Shown: positions 1 through 9,308 of the stretch, piece by piece
How the letters are laid out: each line of letters opens with the position of its first letter
How positions within the stretch are numbered: position 1 is the first letter of the stretch
Assembly (NCBI RefSeq): GCF_013041605.1
Contig: NZ_JABEQC010000005.1
Span: 62,001 to 126,000 of the forward strand
Source of the DNA: Vibrio plantisponsor
GTDB taxonomy: Bacteria > Pseudomonadota > Gammaproteobacteria > Enterobacterales > Vibrionaceae
DNA: 64,000 nt
Reading direction: 5' to 3'
Position numbers and translations under genes: made by a program
The notes under the pieces: generated by a model
Database searches by the model: none
Seen by the model: the letters and a program-made list of their open reading frames with translations, nothing else
What the model was told of the DNA's origin: nothing

Positions 1-1613
1 AAATGTTCCTGCACCAAAGAGTGATAAGCTTGAAGCGTCTCAGGTTGCGCATAGTGCAAACCAAATTGTGCTGCTGCGGCTTTAAAGTTCATGCCATGTG
101 GCATCTGGTAAAGCGCTTTACGCTTTTCAGCAGGTACCGGAAGCAAATCGAATATCGCGCCACCATCGTTATTGCAGACAACGATCACCAGCGGATGTTT
201 ACTTGCGCGCACTAACGCCAACGAGTTGAGATCGTAAAGTAGCGAGGTATCACCCAATATCATCAACATAGGTTTATCAATTGCGCGATGTACGCCAGCC
301 GCTGTCGCAACAAGTCCATCAATACCAGACGCTCCACGATTTGAGTACACGTCACGTTGATCTATCACGCTGAACATATCCGCTAAGCGCACAATCAAGC
401 TGTTGCCCAAGAACAACGCTGCGTCTGTATCCCCATCACTCAGTTCAAGTGCGACTGCGATTTCGGTTAAATGCTGTTGAGATAAATGCAAGTTCGCCAA
501 TTGTGAAATGGCCGTTGAATACGCTATTAGTGAATCCGCCCAGCCAAATTGTAGCGGCGTCAGCGCTGTCCATTGTTCTATGGCAGAAGCAACCCAGTCA
601 GAAATATCAGCGACCCAATGTTGCTGAGGAAGATGCGCGGGATTGTTTCTGTCCGCACTAGGGGAAACATAACCATATCTGCAACTTCTTTGGCTCACTT
701 GTTCCGAAAGCCATTGATTTAAACGCTTGGAGACGATACGAGAGCCAAACTGAATAATCTGCTCACATTGATTGAGCTGAGTTTTTGCTGTGGCATTTTG
801 CAGCCATAAATCAAAGTGTGCCCATTGGCTGTTGATACCTGATTGAGGGTCACACAGCAGAGGCCAACCCAGTTTTTGGGCGAACTGCTTCGCCGCCAAC
901 GCCTCTTTTAAACTCACCGAGCCAACAATGACGACGCCTTTGTTACTCAATATGTCGTTAGAAATAAGAGAAACCTGCGAAATGCTAAAGTGTCGTTGGC
1001 AATAAATTTGTTCAGATTGAGACCATTCACCAATCGTAGCGAGGTAATCCTGATACTGTGAATCGTCACCATTGGAATACAAGGGTTCAGGGAATGGGCA
1101 GTTAATATGGATGGCACTGCCTGCCTGCTCCTGCTGGTAACAAGCATCATCAATAGTAGTCAACAACCAGTTAAGTGAGACGCCAACGTCAGGGCTAGGC
1201 AGATAAACCGCTTTTGTCACATGCGAAGAAAAAATGTCATGCTGCACAATTGCTTGGTTCGCGCCACAATCTACCAGTTCAACAGGGCGGTCAGCAGTAA
1301 GTACTATCAGTTTTTCACCGGTTAGTTTTGCTTCTGCAATAGCAGGAAGTAAATTTGCTACCGCCGTGCCGGATGTGACGATAACTGCAACAGGCTTGTT
1401 GCTTGCTTTCGCTAAACCTAATGCAAGAAAACCAAGTCCGCGTTCATCGTAGTGAGTGTGAAGGTTTAACTTTGCGTTTGTGTCAGCTTCAAGTGTCAAA
1501 GGTGTAGAACGAGAACCCGGAGCCACGCAAACTTCAGTCACACCAAATCGCGATAACTCTTCTAAGATAACCTTGCACCAAATTCGGTTCAGTACCGCTT
1601 GATCTTGGCTCAT
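1..1613 (-). CDS. menD: MenD, SEPHCHC synthase (3' end beyond window)
   Basis: This thiamine-diphosphate enzyme joins isochorismate to the succinic-semialdehyde unit derived from 2-oxoglutarate, the second step of menaquinone synthesis, in the cytosol. The minus-strand frame from the ATG at 1613 is open to the window edge, giving about 537 residues of a family usually near 560-580, so only the C-terminal tail is missing. The N-terminus carries the MenD signature GSRSTPLTL. Near residues 460-500 a GDTSLLYDLNSLAL segment followed by VVCNNDGGAIF matches the cofactor-binding region. The start overlaps the menF stop by 4 bases (ATGA), so the two are translationally coupled. The frame is recognised by reading the reverse complement directly. 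Confidence 0.95.
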   Translation of the reverse strand, partial: MSQDQAVLNRIWCKVILEELSRFGVTEVCVAPGSRSTPLTLEADTNAKLNLHTHYDERGLGFLALGLAKASNKPVAVIVTSGTAVANLLPAIAEAKLTGEKLIVLTADRPVELVDCGANQAIVQHDIFSSHVTKAVYLPSPDVGVSLNWLLTTIDDACYQQEQAGSAIHINCPFPEPLYSNGDDSQYQDYLATIGEWSQSEQIYCQRHFSISQVSLISNDILSNKGVVIVGSVSLKEALAAKQFAQKLGWPLLCDPQSGINSQWAHFDLWLQNATAKTQLNQCEQIIQFGSRIVSKRLNQWLSEQVSQRSCRYGYVSPSADRNNPAHLPQQHWVADISDWVASAIEQWTALTPLQFGWADSLIAYSTAISQLANLHLSQQHLTEIAVALELSDGDTDAALFLGNSLIVRLADMFSVIDQRDVYSNRGASGIDGLVATAAGVHRAIDKPMLMILGDTSLLYDLNSLALVRASKHPLVIVVCNNDGGAIFDLLPVPAEKRKALYQMPHGMNFKAAAAQFGLHYAQPETLQAYHSLVQEH

Positions 1614-2917
1614 GAAGCCACTCCTAAAGGCAGCTTGTCTGAGATTAAACTCAGCAGCGTCGACATTTTCTTATCCAGCTCCTGCCACTCATGTTCTGCA
1701 ACCGAGCCGGGAACAATACCTGCACCGGCAAAAAGCTGAACTTCTTTTTCCAGCACTAATGCGCTGCGAATCGCGACACAAAACTCGGCTTTTTGATGGC
1801 TAAAGTAACCCATAGAACCTGCGTACCAACCGCGCGCAAAAGGCTCGTTTTGGGTGATAAAATCCAACGCTTCTTTACGAGGCAAACCAGCCACAGCGGC
1901 TGTCGGCTGCAACGCACTCAACAATTGAATGCCGTTAATACCCTGTTTCAGCTCTGCGCGAATAGAGCGTTTCAAATGTTGGACTTTGCGTAAGCGAACC
2001 AATCGAGCTTCCTCTTCAACAAACACTTGATGAGAATGCGGTTCTAAACGCTCAACAATGTCATCCACAACCAACTGGTTTTCATTCAGATTTTTTGTAT
2101 CTTGCGTTAGCCAATTTGCCAGTTCTAAATCCTGGCTGGCATTGTGACCTCGTCCAATTGTGCCAGCCAACGCTTCTGTCTGTAGTTCACTGCCTTGGCG
2201 GTAATACAAACGTTCCGGCGTAGAACCCATGAAACTGTGCTTTGTATCAATCGATAACAGGAAGTGGAAGCTGTGATGATTCTGCGCATAGCTTGCTTTT
2301 AAAAGCTGAGCAGCACTTAAGTCGCTGTCTAGCTGCAAGCTTGTTTTTCGTGCCAGAACCACTTTTTTGAACTCTTTCTGCTCAATACCATGCAAGACTT
2401 TTTCTACAAGGTGATTCCAACTGTTTTCATCCGGTGTATGTGTTACATGCACAATCTCGCTTTGCAGCGTTCGAATTGGCGTAACGTCCACCAGCAGTTT
2501 GTTGAGCGTGGCTAATGTGCGGTGTTTTTCGTGGCTCACATTTGCAGCTAACGACCATTTATCGTCGAAACGGATCAACTCAATCTGTGGCAGAAAGAAA
2601 AAAGAAGCCATGCAGTAACGGTTCTTCTCCGTACGTCCATCAAAAGAACGTCCGCCCCATACTCGCTGGCCTTCGCCCAGAATGGCGTAAGCAGGCTCTG
2701 GCTCTGTAAAGGTGTATAACTGCCCTAATGCGACCACTTCGTCACGAGTGTCTCGTGATTGCCAGTAAAATTTAGGGAAAATAGGTTGGGCTTCAAGCCA
2801 ATCTATAAACGCGAATGGTGGCTTGTCTGCCAACTCTTGGACAAAACGAACATCGTTTTCTCTCGCGTTACTTACTTGCTCAATTAACTGAGCAACGGCT
2901 TGATAAAATTTAGACAA
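1610..2917 (-). CDS. menF: MenF, menaquinone-specific isochorismate synthase
   Basis: Converts chorismate to isochorismate with Mg2+, feeding MenD. The 435-residue length fits the family. The chorismate-binding domain fills the C-terminal half, with KVVLARKTSL, LQPTAAVAGLPRKEAL and FARGWYAGSMGYF, all conserved in MenF/EntC. The start codon is TTG, supported by a GAGG seven bases upstream. It is the first gene of a menF-menD operon with a 4-base overlap. The menF/EntC alternative is resolved by the adjacent menD. Confidence 0.95.
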   Translation of the reverse strand: MSKFYQAVAQLIEQVSNARENDVRFVQELADKPPFAFIDWLEAQPIFPKFYWQSRDTRDEVVALGQLYTFTEPEPAYAILGEGQRVWGGRSFDGRTEKNRYCMASFFFLPQIELIRFDDKWSLAANVSHEKHRTLATLNKLLVDVTPIRTLQSEIVHVTHTPDENSWNHLVEKVLHGIEQKEFKKVVLARKTSLQLDSDLSAAQLLKASYAQNHHSFHFLLSIDTKHSFMGSTPERLYYRQGSELQTEALAGTIGRGHNASQDLELANWLTQDTKNLNENQLVVDDIVERLEPHSHQVFVEEEARLVRLRKVQHLKRSIRAELKQGINGIQLLSALQPTAAVAGLPRKEALDFITQNEPFARGWYAGSMGYFSHQKAEFCVAIRSALVLEKEVQLFAGAGIVPGSVAEHEWQELDKKMSTLLSLISDKLPLGVAS

Positions 2918-3132
2918 AACAACCTCGTAGTTAAGGAGATTTGGTATACCTTTGGCTACTCTATTGAGAGAACTTATTTAAATCAAGGTTATGCTCTATC
3001 TTTTACATCACTTCAACAAAATGGCATTCAACGCTCTCACCATAAAGCAGACTTTTTACAGATTTTTATTCTAAAAAATTTCTATTTGAGTTAGTTTAAT
3101 AAAGAAATTAAACCATTTTCAGGAATAAAAAA

Positions 3133-4347
3133 ATGCAAAATATCGGGATGTCGTCAAAACTCGATAATGTCTGCTACGACATTAGGGGTCCTGTACTCAA
3201 ACATGCTAAGCGCATGGAGGAAGAGGGGCATAAAATACTGAAGCTAAATATCGGTAACCCGGCCCCATTTGGCTTTGACGCCCCAGACGAAATCCTGGTT
3301 GACGTGATCCGTAATATGCCGACTTCGCAAGGCTATTGTGATTCAAAAGGTATTTATTCCGCTCGTAAAGCAGTTGTTCAGCACTATCAGAAAAAAGGTA
3401 TCCGTAGCCTAGACGTCGAAGACGTTTACTTAGGTAACGGTGTATCTGAACTGATCGTAATGGCGATGCAAGCCCTACTGAATAATGGCGACGAAATGTT
3501 AGTGCCAGCGCCTGACTATCCGCTATGGACCGCTGCTGTCTCTCTTTCTGGTGGTACTGCGGTGCATTACATCTGTGATGAACAAGCAGACTGGTACCCA
3601 GATCTGGATGACATTAAAAAGAAAATTACACCAAAAACTCGCGGTATTGTTCTGATTAACCCGAACAACCCTACTGGTGCGGTTTACAGTCGCGATTTTC
3701 TGTTAGAAGTGATTGAAATTGCACGTCAGCATAAATTGATCATTTTCGCAGATGAAATCTACGACAAAGTGCTTTATGACGGTGCAACGCATACTCCAGT
3801 AGCAAGTCTGACGGAAGATGTACTGGTTGTGACATTTAACGGTCTGTCTAAAGCTTACCGTGTTTGTGGTTTCCGCAGCGGCTGGATGTTCCTGACTGGT
3901 CCTAAGCATTATGCTAAGGGTTATATCGCTGGTCTTGAGATGCTCTCATCAATGCGTTTGTGCGCCAACGTACCAATGCAGCATGCTATCCAAACCGCAC
4001 TGGGCGGTTATCAAAGTATCAATGAGCTCATCCTTCCTGGTGGTCGCCTGTTAGAGCAGCGTGATAAAGCGTGGGAAATGATCAACCAGATCCCTGGTGT
4101 TTCTTGTGTGAAACCGAAAGGTGCGATGTACTTGTTCCCGAAAATCGACACTAAGATGTACAACATCAAAGATGACCAAAAAATGGTGTTGGATTTCTTA
4201 GTTCAAGAAAAAGTACTGTTGGTTCAAGGTACTGGCTTTAACTGGCCAAAACCAGACCACTTCCGTATCGTAACCTTGCCACACGTTGAAGATTTGGAAA
4301 CAGCTATCGGACGCTTTGAACGCTTCCTAAGCACTTACAGCCAATAA
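3133..4347 (+). CDS. alaA: Alanine aminotransferase AlaA (YfbQ type)
   Basis: PLP-dependent class I aminotransferase that makes alanine from pyruvate and glutamate. The 404 residues match AlaA closely: LNIGNPAPFGFDAPDEI near the N-terminus, NPNNPTGAVYS and ADEIYDKVLYDG in the middle, and the PLP-lysine motif NGLSKAYRVCGFRSGW near residue 240. It is divergent from menF across 215 bp and is followed by a strong terminator and then yfbR, the same alaA-yfbR neighbourhood as in enterics. Confidence 0.95.
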   Translation: MQNIGMSSKLDNVCYDIRGPVLKHAKRMEEEGHKILKLNIGNPAPFGFDAPDEILVDVIRNMPTSQGYCDSKGIYSARKAVVQHYQKKGIRSLDVEDVYLGNGVSELIVMAMQALLNNGDEMLVPAPDYPLWTAAVSLSGGTAVHYICDEQADWYPDLDDIKKKITPKTRGIVLINPNNPTGAVYSRDFLLEVIEIARQHKLIIFADEIYDKVLYDGATHTPVASLTEDVLVVTFNGLSKAYRVCGFRSGWMFLTGPKHYAKGYIAGLEMLSSMRLCANVPMQHAIQTALGGYQSINELILPGGRLLEQRDKAWEMINQIPGVSCVKPKGAMYLFPKIDTKMYNIKDDQKMVLDFLVQEKVLLVQGTGFNWPKPDHFRIVTLPHVEDLETAIGRFERFLSTYSQ

Positions 4348-4413
4348 ATTGATGTTACAAATATCATATTCGAACCCTTAAGCGACATGCCAAACGGTAA
4401 GAGTATTAGAATT

Positions 4414-4453
4414 AACGGGCTCTCTTCTGTACACTCAAGAGAGCCCGTTTTTT
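4414..4453 (+). terminator. Intrinsic terminator after alaA
   Basis: A 12-bp perfect stem (AACGGGCTCTCT at 4414-4425 with its complement at 4438-4449) runs straight into a T tract. Confidence 0.9.
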
Positions 4454-4475
4454 ATGCTGAACAAGTTGGAATGTT

Positions 4476-5060
4476 ATGCAAGAGAGTCATTTTTTCGCCC
4501 ACCTCGCCCGAATGAAGCTGATTCAACGCTGGCCATTAATGCGTTCAATCTCTAAGGAAAATATCTCAGAACACAGCCTGCAAGTGGCTTTTGTTGCTCA
4601 TGCTTTAGCGGTAATCAAAAACAAAAAATTTGGTGGGAAGCTCAATCCTGAGCGCATAGCCATTTTGGCGATGTACCACGATAGCAGCGAAGTATTAACT
4701 GGTGATTTGCCAACCCCAATCAAGTACTACAATCCAGACATCGCTAAAGAATACAAAAAGATAGAAGCATCTGCAGAGAAACGTCTTCTGTCTATGTTGC
4801 CTGAAGAGTTCCATGAAGACTTCGCTCCCTTCTTAGTTTCAGAATCTTCACATCCGGATGATGCCGCTATCGTCAAACAAGCAGACTGTATCTGTGCTTA
4901 CCTGAAATGCTTAGAAGAGCTGAGTGCCGGTAACCATGAATATGCGTTAGCGAAAAAACGCTTAGACGTAACGTTGAAAGAGCGTTATTCGCAAGAAATG
5001 GAGTATTTTCTAAACACTTTCGCCCCTAGTTTTGAATTAACACTGGACGAAATTAGCTAG
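4476..5060 (+). CDS. yfbR: 5'-deoxynucleotidase YfbR
   Basis: HD-domain phosphohydrolase that removes the 5' phosphate from deoxyribonucleoside monophosphates, part of nucleotide-pool control. The metal-binding residues of the family are visible: His33, the pair His68-Asp69 ([20 protein letters not shown]), and an Asp near 137 ([19 protein letters not shown]). The 194-residue length is typical. It starts 22 bases after the alaA terminator. A dGTPase-like gene two genes downstream gives the region a nucleotide-hydrolase theme. Confidence 0.94.
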   Translation: MQESHFFAHLARMKLIQRWPLMRSISKENISEHSLQVAFVAHALAVIKNKKFGGKLNPERIAILAMYHDSSEVLTGDLPTPIKYYNPDIAKEYKKIEASAEKRLLSMLPEEFHEDFAPFLVSESSHPDDAAIVKQADCICAYLKCLEELSAGNHEYALAKKRLDVTLKERYSQEMEYFLNTFAPSFELTLDEIS

Positions 5061-5189
5061 AAACCGTGTTGATACAAAAAGCATGTTTGAAGAATTCTTT
5101 AAACATGCTTATCCAATAGGGCACTCTGCTCGAAAAAGCCAAACATCAAATATCGACTATAATCATACCGTTAATAACGGAGATGCTTT

Positions 5190-5960
5190 ATGTTTGGGTA
5201 CTTCAAGCGCCTATTGATTTTAACTTCACTGATTCTTTCATGTTTCATCCCGCCCAGTTACGCCAACACGGTCAGTTTATCCGCGATGGAGTGGCCGCCC
5301 TTCTATGGTAAAAATCTACCCGAAAATGGTTTTTTAGCTGCAATAACCAGAGAAGCTTTTCAGCGCTCAGGATATACACTAGAACTGACGTTTATGCCTT
5401 GGAAACGTGCTCTCAGCAGTGCAAAAAATGGTCTAGTCGATGGCGTTTTGGGGTTATACTTCGCACAAGAAAGAGAGAAAACACTTTCTTATTCTTTCAG
5501 TATTTATTCCAGTGAACAGGTATTTATAAAAAAGCGAGACTCACTGAATAAACCTAACCCACTCAATGAGAATAAAAATCTCCTTATTGCCGTTCAGATA
5601 GGCACTCTGCAAGCCGATGACGCACAAGCCGAAGGGCTTAATTTATATCCGGCGAACTCTAATTTGGTCAGTCTAACTTTGTTGGTTAAGGAAAGAGTTG
5701 ACCTTGCTTTGATGGCTCGTGAATATTTTCGCTTCGTGCAAAATTCGGCATTAGAACCAAGCTATTCCTCCGAACATTTAGAAATCCTCGATACTCCATT
5801 TCGCACTTACGAAGTCTATAATGCATATAGTCGCAAGTTCGCTCGAAGTGATGAACTGACTCAAGCCTTCAACCAAGGCCTTTTATCCATGAAAGAAGAT
5901 GGTACTTACAACGCCATACTGGCACGGCTTGGCGTTTCAAATCTTCCTAATGAAAATTAA
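5190..5960 (+). CDS. Periplasmic solute-binding protein, SBP_bac_3 family
   Basis: A signal peptide (residues 1-25, basic MFGYFKR then a hydrophobic core ending PSYANT) precedes a family 3 extracellular solute-binding domain: MEWPPFYGKNLPENGFLAAITREAFQRSGY, then MPWKRALSSAKNGLVDGVLG, then a type II binding-protein second lobe. At 256 residues it is a standalone receptor; no ABC permease or ATPase gene lies nearby, which is common for Vibrio paralogues of this type. The ligand, probably a polar amino acid or related small molecule, cannot be inferred. A GGAG seven bases before ATG supports the start. Confidence 0.8.
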   Translation: MFGYFKRLLILTSLILSCFIPPSYANTVSLSAMEWPPFYGKNLPENGFLAAITREAFQRSGYTLELTFMPWKRALSSAKNGLVDGVLGLYFAQEREKTLSYSFSIYSSEQVFIKKRDSLNKPNPLNENKNLLIAVQIGTLQADDAQAEGLNLYPANSNLVSLTLLVKERVDLALMAREYFRFVQNSALEPSYSSEHLEILDTPFRTYEVYNAYSRKFARSDELTQAFNQGLLSMKEDGTYNAILARLGVSNLPNEN

Positions 5961-6043
5961 GGCACCAAAGTAATTTCGCGTTAGCTATGGACGAAACCCT
6001 CTAAGTCACTATAAGTTATACAAACACCTTGTAGGAGTTATGA

Positions 6044-7393
6044 ATGAAACCCTCTTTCGACCTCGCGGAAAACTACGAATGCAACGCTCTATGGCAAGAG
6101 CGTAAGAACGACGAACATAAAATTCGCCGTAATGATCACCGCAGCGCTTTCCAGCGAGACAGAGCACGCATACTCCACTCCGCCGCGTTTCGACGCCTGC
6201 AAGCAAAAACTCAGGTTCACGGTACCAGTCTTAATGACTTCCATCGCACTCGCCTGACTCACTCTTTGGAAGCCGCGCAAATTGGCACAGGCATCGTCGC
6301 CCAACTCAAACTGAAACAACCCGAATTCAGTGAATTATTGGGCAGCGACACATTAATTGATTCACTTTGTTTAGCACACGATATTGGGCACCCACCTTAT
6401 GGGCACGGTGGTGAAGTCGCCTTGAATTATATGATGCGTGAACATGGTGGTTTTGAAGGCAACGCTCAGACGTTCAGAATTGTCACCTGCTTAGAACCCT
6501 ATACTGAACATCACGGAATGAACCTTGCGCGACGTACGCTGCTCGGGCTATTGAAATATCCTGCTCTGTTGAGTGCAACTCGTGCAGAAAAAATACCGGA
6601 ATCCGTTCCTCACCAACGTCAGTTAAAAGCGAAAGACTGGTCGCCAGCGAAAGGGGTTTATAACTGTGACAGCTTTGTTTTTGACTGGGTATTAGAGCCT
6701 CTTGATTCTCATGACAGAGCACTGATTAGCCAAATGCGTGACGGAATACAGTCTCCCTACCAACATCAGAAAACTCGCTTCAAGTCGCTCGATTGCTCCA
6801 TTATGGAACTGGCGGATGACATTGCTTACGGTGTTCACGATTTAGAAGATGCGATTGTACTTGGTATGGTCACTCGTCAGCAGTGGAGTGAAGCGGCTGC
6901 CCAGTTAGAGAAATGTGGCGATCCTTGGTTTGGCGAGAATACAGGCAAGCTCAGTGATATGCTTTTTTCTGGCAAACACCATGTGCGCAAGGATGCTATA
7001 GGCGGCATAGTCAATGCTCTGCTTACCAGCATTAGCATCCAGCCCGTCAATGCGCCTTTCCACTGTGAACTGCTCGCTCTAAATGCTTACTTGGAACCTC
7101 ACATGGCAACCGCTTTGGAAGTACTTAAGCACTTTGTTAGCCAATATGTCATTCAAATACCTGAAGTGCAGCGTTTTGAGTACAAAGGGCAACAAATCAT
7201 TATGGATATGTTTGAAGCTTTAGCCGCTGATCCAGAAAGATTGCTTCCTTCCGCCACCAAGGAAAAATGGCTTAATGCAGAGCAAACATCAGGCGATGGG
7301 TTACGGGTTATTTGCGATTATATTTCTGCAATGACCGATGCCTATGCACAGCGTCTGCATCAGCAGCTATTCTCTGCTCACACTCATTATTAG
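6044..7393 (+). CDS. dgt: dGTPase-like HD-domain triphosphohydrolase
   Basis: Predicted to split dGTP (or other dNTPs) into deoxynucleoside and triphosphate. Motifs in order: RILHSAAFRRLQAKTQV (residues 42-58), RTRLTHSLEAAQIG with His73, and LAHDIGHPPYGHGGE with His112-Asp113, the HD metal site; a later ELADDIAYGVHDLEDA supplies the distal Asp. The 449-residue length fits the shorter 'dGTPase-like' subfamily rather than the 505-residue enterobacterial Dgt, so the substrate could be broader. AGGAG lies just before the start. dGTPases of this superfamily are also known to restrict phages by draining dGTP; whether this one does is unknown. Confidence 0.88.
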   Translation: MKPSFDLAENYECNALWQERKNDEHKIRRNDHRSAFQRDRARILHSAAFRRLQAKTQVHGTSLNDFHRTRLTHSLEAAQIGTGIVAQLKLKQPEFSELLGSDTLIDSLCLAHDIGHPPYGHGGEVALNYMMREHGGFEGNAQTFRIVTCLEPYTEHHGMNLARRTLLGLLKYPALLSATRAEKIPESVPHQRQLKAKDWSPAKGVYNCDSFVFDWVLEPLDSHDRALISQMRDGIQSPYQHQKTRFKSLDCSIMELADDIAYGVHDLEDAIVLGMVTRQQWSEAAAQLEKCGDPWFGENTGKLSDMLFSGKHHVRKDAIGGIVNALLTSISIQPVNAPFHCELLALNAYLEPHMATALEVLKHFVSQYVIQIPEVQRFEYKGQQIIMDMFEALAADPERLLPSATKEKWLNAEQTSGDGLRVICDYISAMTDAYAQRLHQQLFSAHTHY

Positions 7394-7400
7394 CACGCAC

Positions 7401-8003
7401 TTAGGAACGATAGTTACGCTCAAATACGCCAGCAGGCATTTGCTGAATTTGATAATCGATCATGGCTTCAAATGCGTCTAAAAGAGGCGAAAAATCTTTC
7501 TCTGGTTGCATCATGCTGAGAACATAAAAACCGGCTTCAACGGTTGACAGCGCATTTTCGTTTGGCGCTTTGCGAATACGATAATTGCCTTTCAAATCTA
7601 CTGGCAAATGCAAACAAGGTAGATGGTGGAGCTGAGTATTTAGCTGCCACATCTTGAATGCTTTTTTCCATGTTCCATCCAGTAAAATGATGCGGATTTT
7701 TTTCTCAATCGGTAACGCTACATCCGCTGCCGATAGAGAAACATCACTGGGATATAGAACAAAATGCTCAACATCCGGCTCTGCTAATAGTTGGTTTAGT
7801 TCGCCATGTTCGAGAAAGTTTTCTCCGATCAACAGGCGACTGTTGGCCAGTGACAAACTTAAGATTCGCGCCGTTCCCATAGGTCGGTGTTCTTCTGTTG
7901 GGTGTTGAAGGATGATAAGCTCGACCTGTGAATCAAGCGCAACAATGTTGTCACAGATACACGCTTTACGTGCCTTTCCACACTGAGAACAATAACGAGA
8001 CAT
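7401..8003 (-). CDS. tapT: tRNA-uridine aminocarboxypropyltransferase, DTW domain (TapT-like)
   Basis: DTW-domain proteins transfer the 3-amino-3-carboxypropyl group of SAM to uridine in tRNA (acp3U47 in E. coli TapT, formerly YfiP). The defining motif LDGTWKKAFKMW is at residues 108-119. The N-terminal cysteines C5-x2-C8 and C15-x-C17 form a probable zinc knuckle. Length of 200 aa is usual. It converges with the dGTPase gene (7 bp gap, no visible terminator) and is divergent from the rhombosortase gene with only 3 bases between start codons. Confidence 0.88.
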   Translation of the reverse strand: MSRYCSQCGKARKACICDNIVALDSQVELIILQHPTEEHRPMGTARILSLSLANSRLLIGENFLEHGELNQLLAEPDVEHFVLYPSDVSLSAADVALPIEKKIRIILLDGTWKKAFKMWQLNTQLHHLPCLHLPVDLKGNYRIRKAPNENALSTVEAGFYVLSMMQPEKDFSPLLDAFEAMIDYQIQQMPAGVFERNYRS

Positions 8004-8006
8004 TTT

Positions 8007-8561
8007 GTGAATCTTTACCTGCTGTTATCTATAGTCACCGCCGTTTGCTTTGGGCTTCAATTTGAGCCTTTCAGCCACGTAGTGGCTTGGCAAGCCGATG
8101 CGATAGAAAATGGTCAATGGTGGCGGATCGTAACAGGAAACTTCACTCATACCAACTTTGCTCATTTGGCGATGAATTTGTTGGGCTTGTGGGTCATTGG
8201 CTACCTATTCCAACCCAAACCTCGATACTTTGCTCTGCTCACTTTACTTATCAGCACTTGGATAGGAATCAGCCTGTTACTTACCAACATGGTGAACTAC
8301 GTGGGTTTATCAGGCACTCTGCATGGTTTATTTGCTTTTTATGCTTTAAAGGAAGCATTAGGCGAACGAAAAAGCAGTTGGTTATTAGTGATTGGGGTGA
8401 TGTTAAAAGTCGCCAGTGAACAGTTATTTGGAGCTTCTGCTAGTACAGAAGAAATGATTGGTGCACGAGTCGCAACAGAAGCGCATCTGGCTGGTTTACT
8501 TGGTGGTTTACTGCTGGCATCAATCGCCGAAATGAAAAAACGTCAATACTTAAAGAAGTAA
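8007..8561 (+). CDS. rrtA: Rhombosortase (GlyGly-CTERM intramembrane protease)
   Basis: Rhomboid-family serine protease of the inner membrane, about six transmembrane segments, predicted to process exported proteins that end in a GlyGly-CTERM anchor (in V. cholerae, type II secreted proteases such as VesB). Catalytic Ser102 is in GLSGTLHGLF and His160 in VATEAHLAGLLGG; the N-terminal HTNFAHLAMNLLGLW loop is typical. The start is GTG at 8007, which places its upstream signals inside the divergent tapT coding region; a weak ACGAGA is the only SD-like sequence. No GlyGly-CTERM substrate gene is in this window. Confidence 0.88.
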   Translation: MNLYLLLSIVTAVCFGLQFEPFSHVVAWQADAIENGQWWRIVTGNFTHTNFAHLAMNLLGLWVIGYLFQPKPRYFALLTLLISTWIGISLLLTNMVNYVGLSGTLHGLFAFYALKEALGERKSSWLLVIGVMLKVASEQLFGASASTEEMIGARVATEAHLAGLLGGLLLASIAEMKKRQYLKK

Positions 8562-8601
8562 AAACGTCCTATATTTAAACCTTAATTACATAGATAACCA
8601 A

Positions 8602-9021
8602 CTATTTAATGACAGATACCCTTTCTTCTATCCGATCAATAACCTGAATTATTTTATCTTTAGAGCCTTTCATTAATTTTCCACGGTAAATGATATACCA
8701 ATCATTCTGCCCACCAAGGTCATTAATTATCTTAAAATTTTTGTAATCAAAAGTTTGCCTATTCGATGGATCATCATTACTTTCAAAATATTCTGGGGGT
8801 ACATATGTTCCCGTATCAGCCCAATGATCGATGGTCATTTTAATGTATTTTATTTCACCTACCGCAATTTTCTCACCTAATACCACAGACCAGCGTTCTG
8901 AACTATCAGCATTGCGTTTTATGAAATGACCTCGATAAAAGTCTGTTCTAACGGCATGTGCTTTCCTAGATTTGGGTTTAGCCGAAGTAAAGATACTCAG
9001 AAATGATTTCATCTTATTCAT
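8602..9021 (-). CDS. Hypothetical protein, 139 aa
   Basis: I do not recognise a family. The protein has a basic N-terminal 25 residues (MNKMKSFLSIFTSAKPKSRK), no obvious signal peptide or membrane segment, and a mixed polar body with GGQNDWYIIYRGKLMKGS near the C-terminus. It is more A/T-rich than the neighbouring core genes. It lies with a gene remnant (9050-9217) between rrtA and sohB, which suggests a small accessory islet. Confidence 0.6.
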   Translation of the reverse strand: MNKMKSFLSIFTSAKPKSRKAHAVRTDFYRGHFIKRNADSSERWSVVLGEKIAVGEIKYIKMTIDHWADTGTYVPPEYFESNDDPSNRQTFDYKNFKIINDLGGQNDWYIIYRGKLMKGSKDKIIQVIDRIEERVSVIK

Positions 9022-9049
9022 TATTTCTACCTAATGTGAGAGTCGGTGA

Positions 9050-9217
9050 CTACGCTTTCTTAATGAAACGACATTGCCAAACCTGACCATTTTTATCTCG
9101 GCTTGTTTCTATTTCATCTACTGCACTGTAAACCCTAACATTTTCATTCCACCGATAACTGTGAGCGTATAGAGATTCTTTGACTTCTGATACATTCCAC
9201 CAACCATTTCCATAACG
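9050..9217 (-). pseudogene. Start-less coding remnant, about 55 codons
   Basis: In one minus-strand frame, from just after an in-frame TAA at 9218-9220 to a TAG at 9050-9052, the sequence reads as a plausible protein C-terminus (RYGNGWWNVSEV near its start, DKNGQVWQCRFIKKA at its end), but it contains no ATG, GTG or TTG codon. The tryptophan- and charge-rich content looks protein-like rather than random. I interpret it as the 3' relic of a lost gene that lay upstream of the 139-aa gene. Family unknown. Confidence 0.4.
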
Positions 9218-9240
9218 TTAATTTTCGACAGACAATAAAA

Positions 9241-9262
9241 AACCTGCCGAAGCAGGTTTTTT
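9241..9262. terminator. Intrinsic terminator downstream of sohB
   Basis: AACCTGC (9241-9247), a CGAA loop, GCAGGTT (9252-9258), with T runs on both strands. It serves sohB on the minus strand and separates it from the accessory islet. Confidence 0.8.
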
Positions 9263-9308
9263 ATCAACTAGGTAATTTTCAGAATGGTCTTCAGACTTAT
9301 TCAAACAA

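Noticed and set aside
5079..5110. 10-bp inverted repeat AAGCATGTTT/AAACATGCTT after yfbR
   Set aside because: No T tract follows on the plus strand, so it is not a clear yfbR terminator; an A tract precedes it but no minus-strand gene ends there.
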